Source: Gluconobacter frateurii (GTDB taxonomy: Bacteria; Pseudomonadota; Alphaproteobacteria; Acetobacterales; Acetobacteraceae). Taken from it: a stretch of 64,000 nucleotides of DNA. The stretch is taken from contig NZ_BEWN01000003.1 in the NCBI RefSeq assembly GCF_002723955.1, positions 372,001 to 436,000 of the forward strand, given 5' to 3'. The translations under genes and the position numbers were made by a program. This document shows positions 1 through 9,241 of the stretch, piece after piece (position 1 is the stretch's first letter; each line of letters opens with the position of its first letter). The notes under the pieces are model-generated. The model saw only the letters and a program-made list of their open reading frames with translations. It had not been told where the DNA came from and searched no databases.

Positions 1-3000
1 CCCCCGAGACCGCCGGTTATCAGATAGGTTCCCTCTGGACAGACATGCGGCTGAACGCGCGCGAGGGGATAGGCTTTGAGATCTTCCGGATGGGAATAAT
101 CAATCACCACTTTCCCAATGTGCTTTGCTGATGCCAGCAGGCGGAATGCGTCAGATGCTTTCTCTGCAGGAAAGTTGCTGTAAGGGAGAGGCTTGACGGA
201 CCCAGTCGTGAGAAGGCCTGCCACATCAGAGAGGAGCGAGCGCATGAGCGACGGGCGCTCATGCATCATTCGATCCAGATCCAGAGAGAAAAAAGAAAGA
301 TTTTCATTGAACGGCGCCAGTGGAAGACCGCGTTTTTCAATAATGTCTTTCTTCCCGATTTCCACAAATCGCCCATAAGGCGCGACAAGAGACAGACTAT
401 GCGTCTGCCCTTCGCCCGGCAGGGAATTCAAAACAACATCCACGCCTCGCCCATGCGTAACGGCCCAAACACCTTCAACAAATTCCAGAGATCGAGAGTC
501 CCAGACTCCTTCGCAACCCAGGTTTTTCAGGTATTGCCGCTTTTCAGGGCTTCCGGCCGTGGCAAAAACGCGTGCACCAATTTTCTGTGCCAGTTGGATG
601 GCGGCCAGTCCAACACCCCCCGTTCCTGCATGAATAAGGACTGTCTCGCCAGCGGCTAGCTGCGCAAGACGACACAAACCATAATATGCGGTGACGAACG
701 CGACAGGAAGCGTCGCGGCTTCGAGGGGTGAACCAAGCCCTTGTAACGGCAAAGCGAAAATGTTTTTCGCGTCTGCCGTAAAGTGAGACGCAAAGCAACC
801 AGGCCATGAGACAAGATACCGTTCGCCCGGTGAGAAACCTTCTACACACGATCCGACTGAAACAACTTCAACGGAGGCTTCCATGCCAAGGCTTTCCCCA
901 TGGAATGTATCCTCCACAACGCTTTGAGGAATCAGGCCAGTTGCCTTGAGAATATCCTTAAAATTAAGCGAGGCCGCCAGTGTTCGAAACACCACCTGCC
1001 CGGCTTGAGGAGGCTCGCAGACAAACCGCTCATGATGTAACTTATCCAGCGATCCCGTAGAGCCACTGACAAGACGTACTCCGACAATTTTGCCGTCTAT
1101 TGTCTCACCCGAATGATACGACGTAGAGACGGGATCAGGCCTGTTTTCAGAAGGCGTCAGCCTGCAAACCGCGCGGATTTCTGGACGCAGAATAATATCG
1201 TCTTCCGCATCCTGTTGCATAACTTCAGCACAAAGCTGGCGCAGGATGAGAGGTTCGATCGCCTGTCTACCAATATCAACGATCCGCAAAGCAAGATCCG
1301 GACGTTCGGAAGAGACACCTCGGGAAAAGCCACGAACAGCGGCCTGTCCGGTAAAAAGCTGTTCCGTGAATTCTTCATCGGCTGAGACAGCCGCCCGTGT
1401 CGCGACAACAAAGCGAGGAACAGTGTCTCCCTCCTCTGACGCCTTGATACCTCGAGCCAAACGAAGAATATCCTCGATGCCATCCTCTCCAGTGCCACCA
1501 AGGTTCGTGTCGCAGAGGTAAAGAATGCTATCAGCGGTAGACGAAAGCGCGTGTTCCAGTTCTCTGTCGTCAAGCTCATGAATCGGCCAGATATCGACCA
1601 TGAGGCACTGCTCGCCAAAGACCTGCTGTAGCATCGTAAGATCGCTGCTATCACGCCCGAAAGCCGTGACTGTCAGAGGCGCCGCGAACAGAGGAAGCAG
1701 GTCAGTCTTGATCCAGGTCGGTCGATAAAGGCGACGGCCAATTAAAGCGGTATCAGAGTTCCCTTTGAATTTCTGAATGGCTTTTGCTTTGAAACCAAGA
1801 ATTTCTGCAACGGATTCACCCTCCTCGGTCACGAGCAGAATATTACCTTCAATTCCCTTTTCAGACTGCTTCGTCAGAATGGCACGTGCCAAAATCTGGT
1901 TATGGCGGCCACCACGGTAAATAATCTGACGGACCCCGACTGGAATGAAAACCCGTTCTTCAGCAGGGTCGTAGCCGGCACCGATGAGTGCCTGAAAGGC
2001 TCCATCCAGCAAAGCCGGATGAAGAAAATATTCTCCGATCTGCTGAGCCTCTGCAAACTCCAGACGCGCATAGGCCGCGCCTCGTCCAACCTTCAGTTCT
2101 TTGATAACTTGAAAAGACGGCCCATAGGAAAAGCCATGATCCGCCAGACGCGCATAAAAAATGTCCGGAGAGATCTCGTGGGTCAGTCCTTCCAGCAGAC
2201 TATTCGGCACGACTGTTTCGACTGTCCAGGGTGCGCTTGCCAGTACACGCAATTTAGCGTGCTGGATCCATTCTTCTTCCCCGCTATTACCGTGAACAGA
2301 CGATACAGTCAGAACACGTGTTTCAGCATCGAATGCCCAATCAACGACTGGCGGCGTCAAACTGTCCAGAAGAAGGGCCTGGCCGATCTCAAGATCTTCG
2401 AGGATTGCAGCATCGCTGTTCTCAATCTGCCTATGCACTGCGAGGGCGCCTTCAATGTATCCGGCAGCAGGGAAAAGGCAAAGACCATCGACCTGATGGT
2501 CTGGAATCCAGGGCATGTAATTCCGGTTTATATCTGCCCGCCACTCTGGACGCGATGCATTGATCGGCATCCCAAGAACCGGATGAACAGTCCCGTCCAG
2601 ACGGTCACGGCGGGAGATTTCTGTTTCCGACCAGAACCGGCTCCGTGCCCAAGCATAATGAGGCAGGGTTGTCCTTTGGCCCCCGGTCAAAAGAGACCAG
2701 TCCAGCGGAACGCCAGCCATATAAAGCCGGGCCATGCTGCGTGCCATAGCGGTGTTTTCCGGGTCTTTCCGGCTCAGACTGGGAACAACTGTAACGTCCC
2801 CGTCGACAAACTGTGCACTTTCGCGAATAAGACCACTAAGGACCGGGTGTGCTCCAATTTCCAGAAAAACGCGGTGACCATCCTTCAGAAGCTCCTGAAT
2901 CGCATCATGAAACAGGACAGGCTGTCGGGCATTTGCATACCAGTAAGCAGCGTCATGACACTCGTTCTCCTCCCACCGGGCACCCGTCACAGTGGAATAA

Positions 3001-5312
3001 AGAACCGTTTCAGGGAGCGTGGGAGACAGTGTCTCAAGAGGCGCGAGAAGCTCTTCCCGGATCTCTTCCATCATGATGCTGTGATACGGAATTTCCACTT
3101 TTAGCAGCCGGTTGAAGATCCCGTCCTGATCACAGTGCCTGGCGATAGCCTTGAGTGAATCCTCGTCCCCGGCAAGAGTACATGAACGTCCGCTATTGAG
3201 TGCCGCGACCGAAACCAGTTCCTTATGATCGCCGATCAGCTTCTCTTCTGCTTCAGCCCCGGAGAGCCCAACTGCCAGCATCGTACCACGTCCTGCGAGC
3301 CGGGCCTGTTGCTGACTTCGGTGGAAAATGACCGTTACGGCATCTTCAAGAGTCAGCGCGCCTGCCACATAGCTTGCTGCAACTTCCCCGACACTATGCC
3401 CGACAATAGCGACAGGCGTAACGCCATGCAGGCGAAAAAGCCCTGCCAAAGCGACCTGAATGATGAAAATAGCAGGCTGGGCAATGCTCGTCTCATCAAT
3501 CCTGGACTGTTCCTCAGGACGCAGGACTTCTTCAAGTATAGACCAGCCAGCGAGAGCAGTAAAAAAGGTGTCAATGTACCGGACAGTTTCAAGGACAGAC
3601 TGTGGGGCATGCCGAAGGATATGGTGCCCCATGCCCTTCCACTGAGACCCCATTCCTGAAAATACAAAGACAGGCTGTTGCATCTCGCCGTTGCGGCGGC
3701 GGCCCGTGACAACGCTGGCAGATGTTTTTCCTTCAGAAACTGCCATTAATCCCGTGACGAGAGCGTCTTTGCTCTCACCACAAATGACGGCCTGCAGCGG
3801 CAGCCGGGATCTATAGGACGCGGCAGAAAAGCAGACGTCCTCAATCGATGGACCGTCTTCGGCTCCCAAGAGTTCAGCGTAAGACCGGGCGAGTGCTCGG
3901 AGGGAGGCGTCGGCCACAGCATTGACAGGCAAAAGCAACTGTCCGGACGGTCGGAGGTGCTTGGTCCGGTCTTTTTGAAGGCATTGCGGCGTTTCGTTAT
4001 AAGTACGCAGGAACGCTACAGCGTTCGTCCCACCATACCCGAAGGAATTGACGCCCGCATAGACGCGATTTCCTTCTACCGGTGCTTCCAGATGCACCTC
4101 CCCACTATTGGGAACATTCAGACCCAAGTCGCCAAATGGAATGGAAGGGTTCAACACCTCCAAATTAGGCTGGGGGGGAACAGCACCATTTTTTAGACAG
4201 AGAAGCGCCTTGATAAGACCAGTAACGCCAGCGGCAGCTTCCAGATGCCCCAGATTGGCTTTTACGGAGCCGATGACGAGTGGTTTATCAGCGGGGCGCT
4301 TTTGGCCAATGGATGTCCCAAGAGCACGAGCCTCAATAGGATCACCAACTGGCGTACCCGTGCCATGGGCTTCTACATAACCAATATCGGCAGGGTCTAT
4401 CTCGGCCCTGCGAGCGACGTCCAGCAACAGGTCCCGTTGGGCGTCCTCGCTTGGCATTGTCAGGGAAAGGGTTCTACCATCCTGATTCACGCCAGTACCG
4501 GTAATCACACCGTGAATGAAATCTCCGTCTCTCTCCGCATCTGCAAGACGTTTCAGCAGGACAATACCGCACCCCTCGCCTCGCCCATAGCCGTCAGCAT
4601 CGGCAGAAAAACTTTTGCATCGTCCGTCTGTCGCCAGAAAATGCCCCTTGGACATCGTAATGGACGCGGGTGGTGCGACCATGATGTTGACGCCCCCAGC
4701 AACCACAACGTCGCTTTCAGCGGTCAGCAGACTGGTGCAAGCCTGATGGACAGCGACCAGAGATGACGAACATGCCGTATCAATTGACATGCACGGCCCT
4801 TGCAGACCGAGATTATGCGAGATTCTTGCCGCCAACATCGTTGCGGACGCTGCAGTAGCAGCAAAATGATCCGTAATAAGGGGGCGATTAAGAGGAGATC
4901 CGCAGGCAACCAGCCAGTCGAGGGAAAAAGTTCCGATAAATACACCGGTTCGCGTTCCAGTAAGGCTTGCAGGCAAAATCCCTGCATCTTCCATCGCTTC
5001 CCACACGACCTCCAGCAACAACCTTTGCTGAGGGTCCATAATGGCTGCTTCGCGCGGAGATATTCCGAAAAAAAGCGGGTCCATTTCATCAATCTTCTGA
5101 GTGATGAAAGACCCTCGCCGCATATAGGTCTTGTTAGGGGTCTCATATTCAGGGTCGTAAAATCGCTTTATGCCCCATCGATCTGCCGGAACATCCGACG
5201 AAGCATCTCCCTTGTCACACAGGAAGCGCCACAGGGCGTCCGTCGTTTCGATCCCGCCCGGAAGGCGGCATCCAATCCCTACGACAGCGACTTCATTCCC
5301 GTAATCGACCAT
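1..5312 (-). CDS. Reducing type I polyketide synthase, KS-AT-DH-ER-KR, 3' end outside window
   Basis: A modular or iterative PKS that would extend and largely reduce an acyl chain. The frame is open from an ATG at 5312 to base 1, over 1,770 codons with no stop, so the C-terminus (rest of KR, any ACP) is missing. Approximate domains: ketosynthase 1-430 with active site DTACSSS (Cys near 179), EAHGTGT (His near 315) and NLGHLE (His near 353); acyltransferase 520-840 with GHSVGE (Ser near 637) and a YHS motif that by family experience fits malonyl-CoA; dehydratase 905-1170 with H-QVD-G-LCLF-P and HPALLDGAF; a structural pseudo-KR segment; enoylreductase 1385-1690 with HAGTGGVG; the KR Rossmann motif TYLITGGLGG at the window edge. 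It starts directly with KS. It lies 56 bp downstream of the acyl-AMP ligase, presumably as one operon. The architecture resembles mycobacterial and heterocyst-lipid synthases, so a lipid-like product is plausible but inferred. Confidence 0.93.
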   Translation of the reverse strand, partial: MVDYGNEVAVVGIGCRLPGGIETTDALWRFLCDKGDASSDVPADRWGIKRFYDPEYETPNKTYMRRGSFITQKIDEMDPLFFGISPREAAIMDPQQRLLLEVVWEAMEDAGILPASLTGTRTGVFIGTFSLDWLVACGSPLNRPLITDHFAATAASATMLAARISHNLGLQGPCMSIDTACSSSLVAVHQACTSLLTAESDVVVAGGVNIMVAPPASITMSKGHFLATDGRCKSFSADADGYGRGEGCGIVLLKRLADAERDGDFIHGVITGTGVNQDGRTLSLTMPSEDAQRDLLLDVARRAEIDPADIGYVEAHGTGTPVGDPIEARALGTSIGQKRPADKPLVIGSVKANLGHLEAAAGVTGLIKALLCLKNGAVPPQPNLEVLNPSIPFGDLGLNVPNSGEVHLEAPVEGNRVYAGVNSFGYGGTNAVAFLRTYNETPQCLQKDRTKHLRPSGQLLLPVNAVADASLRALARSYAELLGAEDGPSIEDVCFSAASYRSRLPLQAVICGESKDALVTGLMAVSEGKTSASVVTGRRRNGEMQQPVFVFSGMGSQWKGMGHHILRHAPQSVLETVRYIDTFFTALAGWSILEEVLRPEEQSRIDETSIAQPAIFIIQVALAGLFRLHGVTPVAIVGHSVGEVAASYVAGALTLEDAVTVIFHRSQQQARLAGRGTMLAVGLSGAEAEEKLIGDHKELVSVAALNSGRSCTLAGDEDSLKAIARHCDQDGIFNRLLKVEIPYHSIMMEEIREELLAPLETLSPTLPETVLYSTVTGARWEENECHDAAYWYANARQPVLFHDAIQELLKDGHRVFLEIGAHPVLSGLIRESAQFVDGDVTVVPSLSRKDPENTAMARSMARLYMAGVPLDWSLLTGGQRTTLPHYAWARSRFWSETEISRRDRLDGTVHPVLGMPINASRPEWRADINRNYMPWIPDHQVDGLCLFPAAGYIEGALAVHRQIENSDAAILEDLEIGQALLLDSLTPPVVDWAFDAETRVLTVSSVHGNSGEEEWIQHAKLRVLASAPWTVETVVPNSLLEGLTHEISPDIFYARLADHGFSYGPSFQVIKELKVGRGAAYARLEFAEAQQIGEYFLHPALLDGAFQALIGAGYDPAEERVFIPVGVRQIIYRGGRHNQILARAILTKQSEKGIEGNILLVTEEGESVAEILGFKAKAIQKFKGNSDTALIGRRLYRPTWIKTDLLPLFAAPLTVTAFGRDSSDLTMLQQVFGEQCLMVDIWPIHELDDRELEHALSSTADSILYLCDTNLGGTGEDGIEDILRLARGIKASEEGDTVPRFVVATRAAVSADEEFTEQLFTGQAAVRGFSRGVSSERPDLALRIVDIGRQAIEPLILRQLCAEVMQQDAEDDIILRPEIRAVCRLTPSENRPDPVSTSYHSGETIDGKIVGVRLVSGSTGSLDKLHHERFVCEPPQAGQVVFRTLAASLNFKDILKATGLIPQSVVEDTFHGESLGMEASVEVVSVGSCVEGFSPGERYLVSWPGCFASHFTADAKNIFALPLQGLGSPLEAATLPVAFVTAYYGLCRLAQLAAGETVLIHAGTGGVGLAAIQLAQKIGARVFATAGSPEKRQYLKNLGCEGVWDSRSLEFVEGVWAVTHGRGVDVVLNSLPGEGQTHSLSLVAPYGRFVEIGKKDIIEKRGLPLAPFNENLSFFSLDLDRMMHERPSLMRSLLSDVAGLLTTGSVKPLPYSNFPAEKASDAFRLLASAKHIGKVVIDYSHPEDLKAYPLARVQPHVCPEGTYLITGGLG

Positions 5313-5368
5313 TTGTGACCTGTTTTTTCTGTAATTCTAGGAAAAATGCATCATGAGGTATCTTGCGA

Positions 5369-6820
5369 TCAGGACGATTGAACGGCTTTCAACAACGCCA
5401 CTCGATCAGGCTGACCACTTTCAAGCCTTGGGACAGCACTGATCCATACGACTGTTACATCTGGTAGATTGGGGAAAATCTCGCGCATCCATGTAGACAG
5501 CTCATCCAGTTTGAAATCCACATCTGTCACAAGTGCCACCCACGGTGCGGCCACTCCTTGCCTGTCGGGTACGACAAACATGGCACCGTCCTTCACCCCT
5601 GCACAGCCAAGGAGGCGTTCATCCAAAGCATCAAGATCGAACTTGTCTCCCCCAAAGCTGACAAGGGCATCGGTTCGTCCGACTAGATGCAGGTTCCCTT
5701 CCAGATCCAGAAAGCCCCGATCTCCAGGGTAGAACCACCCATTTTTAAACTGGGCCGCAGTTGCGTCTGGATCATTGTGATAACCGTCCACCACACCAGT
5801 CCCACAAACACGCACAGTTCCGGTACTCCCTGCCGGAACCGGACTGCCCTGCTCATCCACGATCTGAAGACCCACCCAAGGGAGAACCTGCCCGACGACA
5901 TCATCACTTATCTGAGGATCTGACTGCGCAACCGTAACGACCCCGCATTCGTCAGCGCCGTAAACAACCTGAACATTTGGCGTAAGCATTTGGCAAATGC
6001 TGTCACGCAGCGTTGAAGGCAATTTTCCACCGGCGATCGTAAGATATAGTTCTGGCAGAGGAGCCATACCCGGTGGAAGCTGCGACAGTATAGCCTCAAT
6101 CTGACGCGGAGATACGACAGCAACAGTCGGAGTTTTCTGACTGAAAACCAGTCCCAGTTGTGCTGCAGTGAGCATTTGTAGACGTGTACCAGCCGCCAAT
6201 GCTGCCAGAATAACAAGGAAGCCGCTGGACGTTTCAGCCCCCAGTGTCGGAAGAACACGTAAGTCGCCTTCTCGATACTTCTGAGAAACCAGATCCTGAA
6301 ACACCAGGTGATAGATGGCCGTTTCCACATATCGCGCTGTCAGCGCAATTCGTTTGGTCGTATGACCTGTGCCCCCTGCCAGGGAGAGACGCAAAACATC
6401 ATCCGGAAGCACCGGAATGATCTCGTCCAGTTCTTTACCGATAGAACAGACATGCTCAAACCAGTTCTCGTCGAGAACCAGGGATTGCGAGAAATTCCCT
6501 TCCGTGGGTTGATCCAGCAACACAATGTCGGGCGTGAGAATATCCACCGCACGGTGAAAGTTTGCATCAACATGACCCGGCAGGGATGCTGAAGGAAGCC
6601 CCAGGCGCGCCAGGGCCAGCACAAGTATCCAATGCCTGTAGGGATGCTCATATCGTATTGCGACCACTGACGGCATCAGGGTACGAAGCTGAAACAGCGC
6701 AGAAGATACTCGGCCTACATCTTGGGCAAGCTGCCCGAATGTTGCTTCGCCTTCCAGCCAACTCATTGCGATAGAGTCTGGAGCACCAGCTCCCCGAGCC
6801 AGAGCCAAGCGATCAAACAT
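5369..6820 (-). CDS. AMP-dependent acyl/aryl ligase-like protein with altered signature motifs
   Basis: A 483-residue member of the ANL adenylate-forming superfamily, first gene of the pair that feeds into the PKS. Such enzymes normally activate a carboxylic acid as acyl-AMP and load a carrier protein or CoA. The core motif near 340-385 is intact in outline: YPGDRGFLD, then HLVGRTDALVSFGGDKFD. Two signatures deviate. The phosphate loop near residue 150 reads LAGGTGHTTKR where EntE-like proteins have SGGSTGxPK. The C-terminal A10 motif reads PRLESGQPDR, with Gln where the catalytic Lys of (G)K is expected. The protein may therefore be slow, use a different half-reaction, or serve as a binding partner. 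No carrier domain is fused. The ATG start at 6820 has only a weak Shine-Dalgarno sequence. The likely role is starter-unit supply for the PKS, inferred from position only. Confidence 0.85.
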   Translation of the reverse strand: MFDRLALARGAGAPDSIAMSWLEGEATFGQLAQDVGRVSSALFQLRTLMPSVVAIRYEHPYRHWILVLALARLGLPSASLPGHVDANFHRAVDILTPDIVLLDQPTEGNFSQSLVLDENWFEHVCSIGKELDEIIPVLPDDVLRLSLAGGTGHTTKRIALTARYVETAIYHLVFQDLVSQKYREGDLRVLPTLGAETSSGFLVILAALAAGTRLQMLTAAQLGLVFSQKTPTVAVVSPRQIEAILSQLPPGMAPLPELYLTIAGGKLPSTLRDSICQMLTPNVQVVYGADECGVVTVAQSDPQISDDVVGQVLPWVGLQIVDEQGSPVPAGSTGTVRVCGTGVVDGYHNDPDATAAQFKNGWFYPGDRGFLDLEGNLHLVGRTDALVSFGGDKFDLDALDERLLGCAGVKDGAMFVVPDRQGVAAPWVALVTDVDFKLDELSTWMREIFPNLPDVTVVWISAVPRLESGQPDRVALLKAVQSS

Positions 6821-6860
6821 ATTGAAACAACCTATTTTTCAAAATCTATGCATACACCAA

Positions 6861-6905
6861 ATATGGAAAACAAAAGTAACGTGCGTTCTCTACAACGCAC
6901 GTTAC
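6861..6905 (-). terminator. Strong intrinsic terminator after the Hint-domain gene
   Basis: A perfect 12-bp inverted repeat, GTAACGTGCGTT / AACGCACGTTAC, with a 6-base loop spans 6876-6905. Read on the minus strand it is followed by TTTTGTTTTCC. It lies just past the stop of the Hint-domain gene (6937) and ends about 40 bp before the ligase start (6820). The ligase-PKS pair therefore needs its own promoter in a very short space or depends on readthrough. Confidence 0.85.
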
Positions 6906-6936
6906 CTTCGTCTTGTTCAGAAAAATATCGTCCTAA

Positions 6937-9165
6937 TCAGGATGCGATGACCTCTGCGTCATCTTCCTGTTCTACAACCACATAAGGGCCGGCATGTTTC
7001 ACTTCGAGCGAGAGAACTGCGATGGAAAGCGTCTGTCGCTGTGGAAGTCTCAGAAGAGCATTGCCATTTGTCCAACGAGCACCGCCGACTTCAATGGCAT
7101 GCCATCCAGACAGATTTTCATCTGTCATGTGTTCCGTCAGCCTTGTCTGTCCGTTTCCGGCCCAGAGACTGATTTCCCCTACAAGAATGCCGAGATAACG
7201 ACGGTCGTCCACCATCGGACCAATCACATCAGACGGGCGGGACGCACGAGAGACAATACGCACCTCTTCAATGCCCGCTGGCAGCATGAAGACCAGCTCG
7301 CCGTTCTCTGCCTTGCGAGCCATGTTGATACGATGGCCATCACGCGTCATGAGATGCAGATCAGCATCATCGGTCAGAACAACGGGAGAGCGCTGGTCCG
7401 GTAGAGAAAGTTCGGCAGCCCGACTTTCGAGCATGCGATAAACAGGCTCTACAAGTTCCCGAGAGACAGTCAGCGGTGCCGCAGCATCGACGCTCCAGTC
7501 ACGGGCGCCACCAGTGACGAAGCGAACCACCCCACCTTGCTGCCCAAACTCGCGACGGTTTCCAGTATCAAGATAGCTCTCGCTCAGTGCCCCATTGGAC
7601 CACAATACGGAGTGCTTCTCTGTCTCGACGTGGAAATACTCGTAATTCGTCATTGTCAGATCGTAGAAAATGCTCTGACCGTTGACGAGCATACGCGCAG
7701 GAATGAAACGTCCGTCGAAATACAGGCAGTGTTCTGGAGTAACCAGCAGGTCCTTATGCGGGACACCATGTGAAATGGCATCTTTGAGAATACGAACTGG
7801 ATAGCCTGCTTCATCAACAGGGAGATCAACCCGAACCTGCGCAGTACGATGACCGACCCATGTCACTGGCTGGACAACTTCGCGTCCATCGACATAGGTA
7901 ACGACCCGATCGCCAATCCTAAGGTTTTCGACAGCCTCTTCGCCATCCTGTGTCCGGATGAGCGTACCAGCGCAGAAGCAGACGAAGGTAGCAATCGTAC
8001 TGCCATCTGTGTCCTTACTCAGAACGAAATAATCCGTGCTGTTGAATGTTCCACCAAGCGTTGTGCTCCAGGAGGAACCGCCCTCACTCACCGTTAGCGT
8101 ATTGCCACTCAGATGAACCGTACCACCCGAAACATAGGACAACGTGTCCACGTCAATGACGGCACCCTGATTGACGACAGTTCCCGAGAGTGATGCGCCT
8201 GCAGCAACAACCAGCGATCCGCCAGACGAGATAGTCACATTCAGAGACGTGGCCCCCGAGGAAACAATTTCCTCGCCGCCCTTCAAAACGGTACCACCCG
8301 AAACTGTTCCTCCAGACTGAACAATTTCTGTGCCGCCCGAAGACACGGTGACACCGGAAGCCGTGGCACCACTGGATACGGTGACTTCGCCACCCGCAGA
8401 AACAACGGCGCCATTGAGCACTGCACCAACATTCAGAAGAACCGCACCACCAGACACCTTTGTAGCGCTAGCAATACCTGCGGAACTCACGACAGCAGTA
8501 CCACCTGAACCCACCGTCGTGCTGGTTGTCGTTGCACCAGACAGAATGTTCTGAATACCGCCGCTATTAACGGTATCACTGATGGTCAGACCGCCAGCGG
8601 AAACATACTGCGCTCCCTGAATCAGAGATCCAATATCCGTGCCACCAGAACCAATATATTCTTCTGCACCGACGTGAACAGTTCCGCCTGAGACAAAGCC
8701 CGTTCCGCTAGTTGTGACCCCTTTGGATGTCAGATATCCATTGATGGTTATGTTATTGCTGAGAGCCCCGACATTGCCAACGAACAGTGCGCCCCCAGCT
8801 GCCACGTCGGGATTAACGCCTGTGCCACCGGCGAATACGGCCATCGCTGCCGAATTTGCGATGGACGCACCGGAAACATACCCAGCGTCGACAATTGCAC
8901 CACCGGAAGTTGCGCTGAGGCTCTTACCAACGGCACCAGGAGAAATAACGATTGCCCCAAGAAGGCCCGCTGTATCGCTAGTAGCTGTAGCACCATTATT
9001 AATTGAAGCTAGGTGGATTGTTGCTGTGCCACCATTAGCGCTCGTAGGCGGATCACCAACAATCGTCTGACTGGACCACGCCCCATTAATACGAGTACCA
9101 CTACTCGTATAGTAACTACTATACGCCGAAATGACTGTCGACGAACTCGTCACCGCATCTGCCAT
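6937..9165 (-). CDS. Hint-domain protein with AIDA-type strand-loop-strand repeats
   Basis: A 742-residue, probably surface-associated or secreted protein. Residues about 20-380 are glycine/serine/threonine-rich imperfect repeats of roughly 20 residues (GGTxxxSGGxxxV type), as in autotransporter passenger domains that form a beta-helix. Residues about 393-545 form a Hint (Hedgehog/intein) module starting CFCAGTLIRTQ, with the signature TPEHCLYFDGRFIPARM. Hint modules can self-cleave through the N-terminal Cys. The remaining ~190 residues are an unassigned C-terminal region. No classical signal peptide and no autotransporter beta-barrel were seen, so export must use another route. The ATG at 9165 was chosen because GGGAGG lies 5-6 bases upstream; an upstream TTG at 9180 is less likely. 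It is followed by its own terminator, so it is transcribed separately from the PKS pair. The exact function is unknown. Confidence 0.85.
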   Translation of the reverse strand: MADAVTSSSTVISAYSSYYTSSGTRINGAWSSQTIVGDPPTSANGGTATIHLASINNGATATSDTAGLLGAIVISPGAVGKSLSATSGGAIVDAGYVSGASIANSAAMAVFAGGTGVNPDVAAGGALFVGNVGALSNNITINGYLTSKGVTTSGTGFVSGGTVHVGAEEYIGSGGTDIGSLIQGAQYVSAGGLTISDTVNSGGIQNILSGATTTSTTVGSGGTAVVSSAGIASATKVSGGAVLLNVGAVLNGAVVSAGGEVTVSSGATASGVTVSSGGTEIVQSGGTVSGGTVLKGGEEIVSSGATSLNVTISSGGSLVVAAGASLSGTVVNQGAVIDVDTLSYVSGGTVHLSGNTLTVSEGGSSWSTTLGGTFNSTDYFVLSKDTDGSTIATFVCFCAGTLIRTQDGEEAVENLRIGDRVVTYVDGREVVQPVTWVGHRTAQVRVDLPVDEAGYPVRILKDAISHGVPHKDLLVTPEHCLYFDGRFIPARMLVNGQSIFYDLTMTNYEYFHVETEKHSVLWSNGALSESYLDTGNRREFGQQGGVVRFVTGGARDWSVDAAAPLTVSRELVEPVYRMLESRAAELSLPDQRSPVVLTDDADLHLMTRDGHRINMARKAENGELVFMLPAGIEEVRIVSRASRPSDVIGPMVDDRRYLGILVGEISLWAGNGQTRLTEHMTDENLSGWHAIEVGGARWTNGNALLRLPQRQTLSIAVLSLEVKHAGPYVVVEQEDDAEVIAS

Positions 9166-9213
9166 TTTTTCCTCCCACAACGGGTTGACGGAATCGTTAA
9201 TCCCTTTGTGGGT

Positions 9214-9241
9214 TTTAATAAAATTAACTTCTATGTGTCAA
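9214..9241 (-). promoter_or_regulatory. Predicted sigma-70 promoter of the Hint-domain gene
   Basis: On the minus strand a perfect TTGACA occupies 9241-9236. It is followed after 16 bp by TATTAA (9219-9214), two mismatches from TATAAT. The transcript would have a leader of roughly 45 bases before the ATG at 9165. Prediction from sequence only. Confidence 0.5.

Noticed and set aside
1902-3104. A 400-codon open frame on the plus strand
   Set aside because: It lies entirely opposite the AT-DH part of the PKS, has Cys/His-rich shadow composition and no domain pattern; the minus-strand PKS is clearly the coding strand.
8330-9070. Plus-strand frames rich in Pro/Ala/Thr/Val
   Set aside because: They are antisense images of the Gly/Ser/Thr repeats of the Hint-domain protein.
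8090-9110. Repetitive DNA that might suggest a CRISPR or satellite
   Set aside because: The periodicity follows the protein repeats of the Hint-domain gene and the copies are diverged; there are no constant repeats with spacers.
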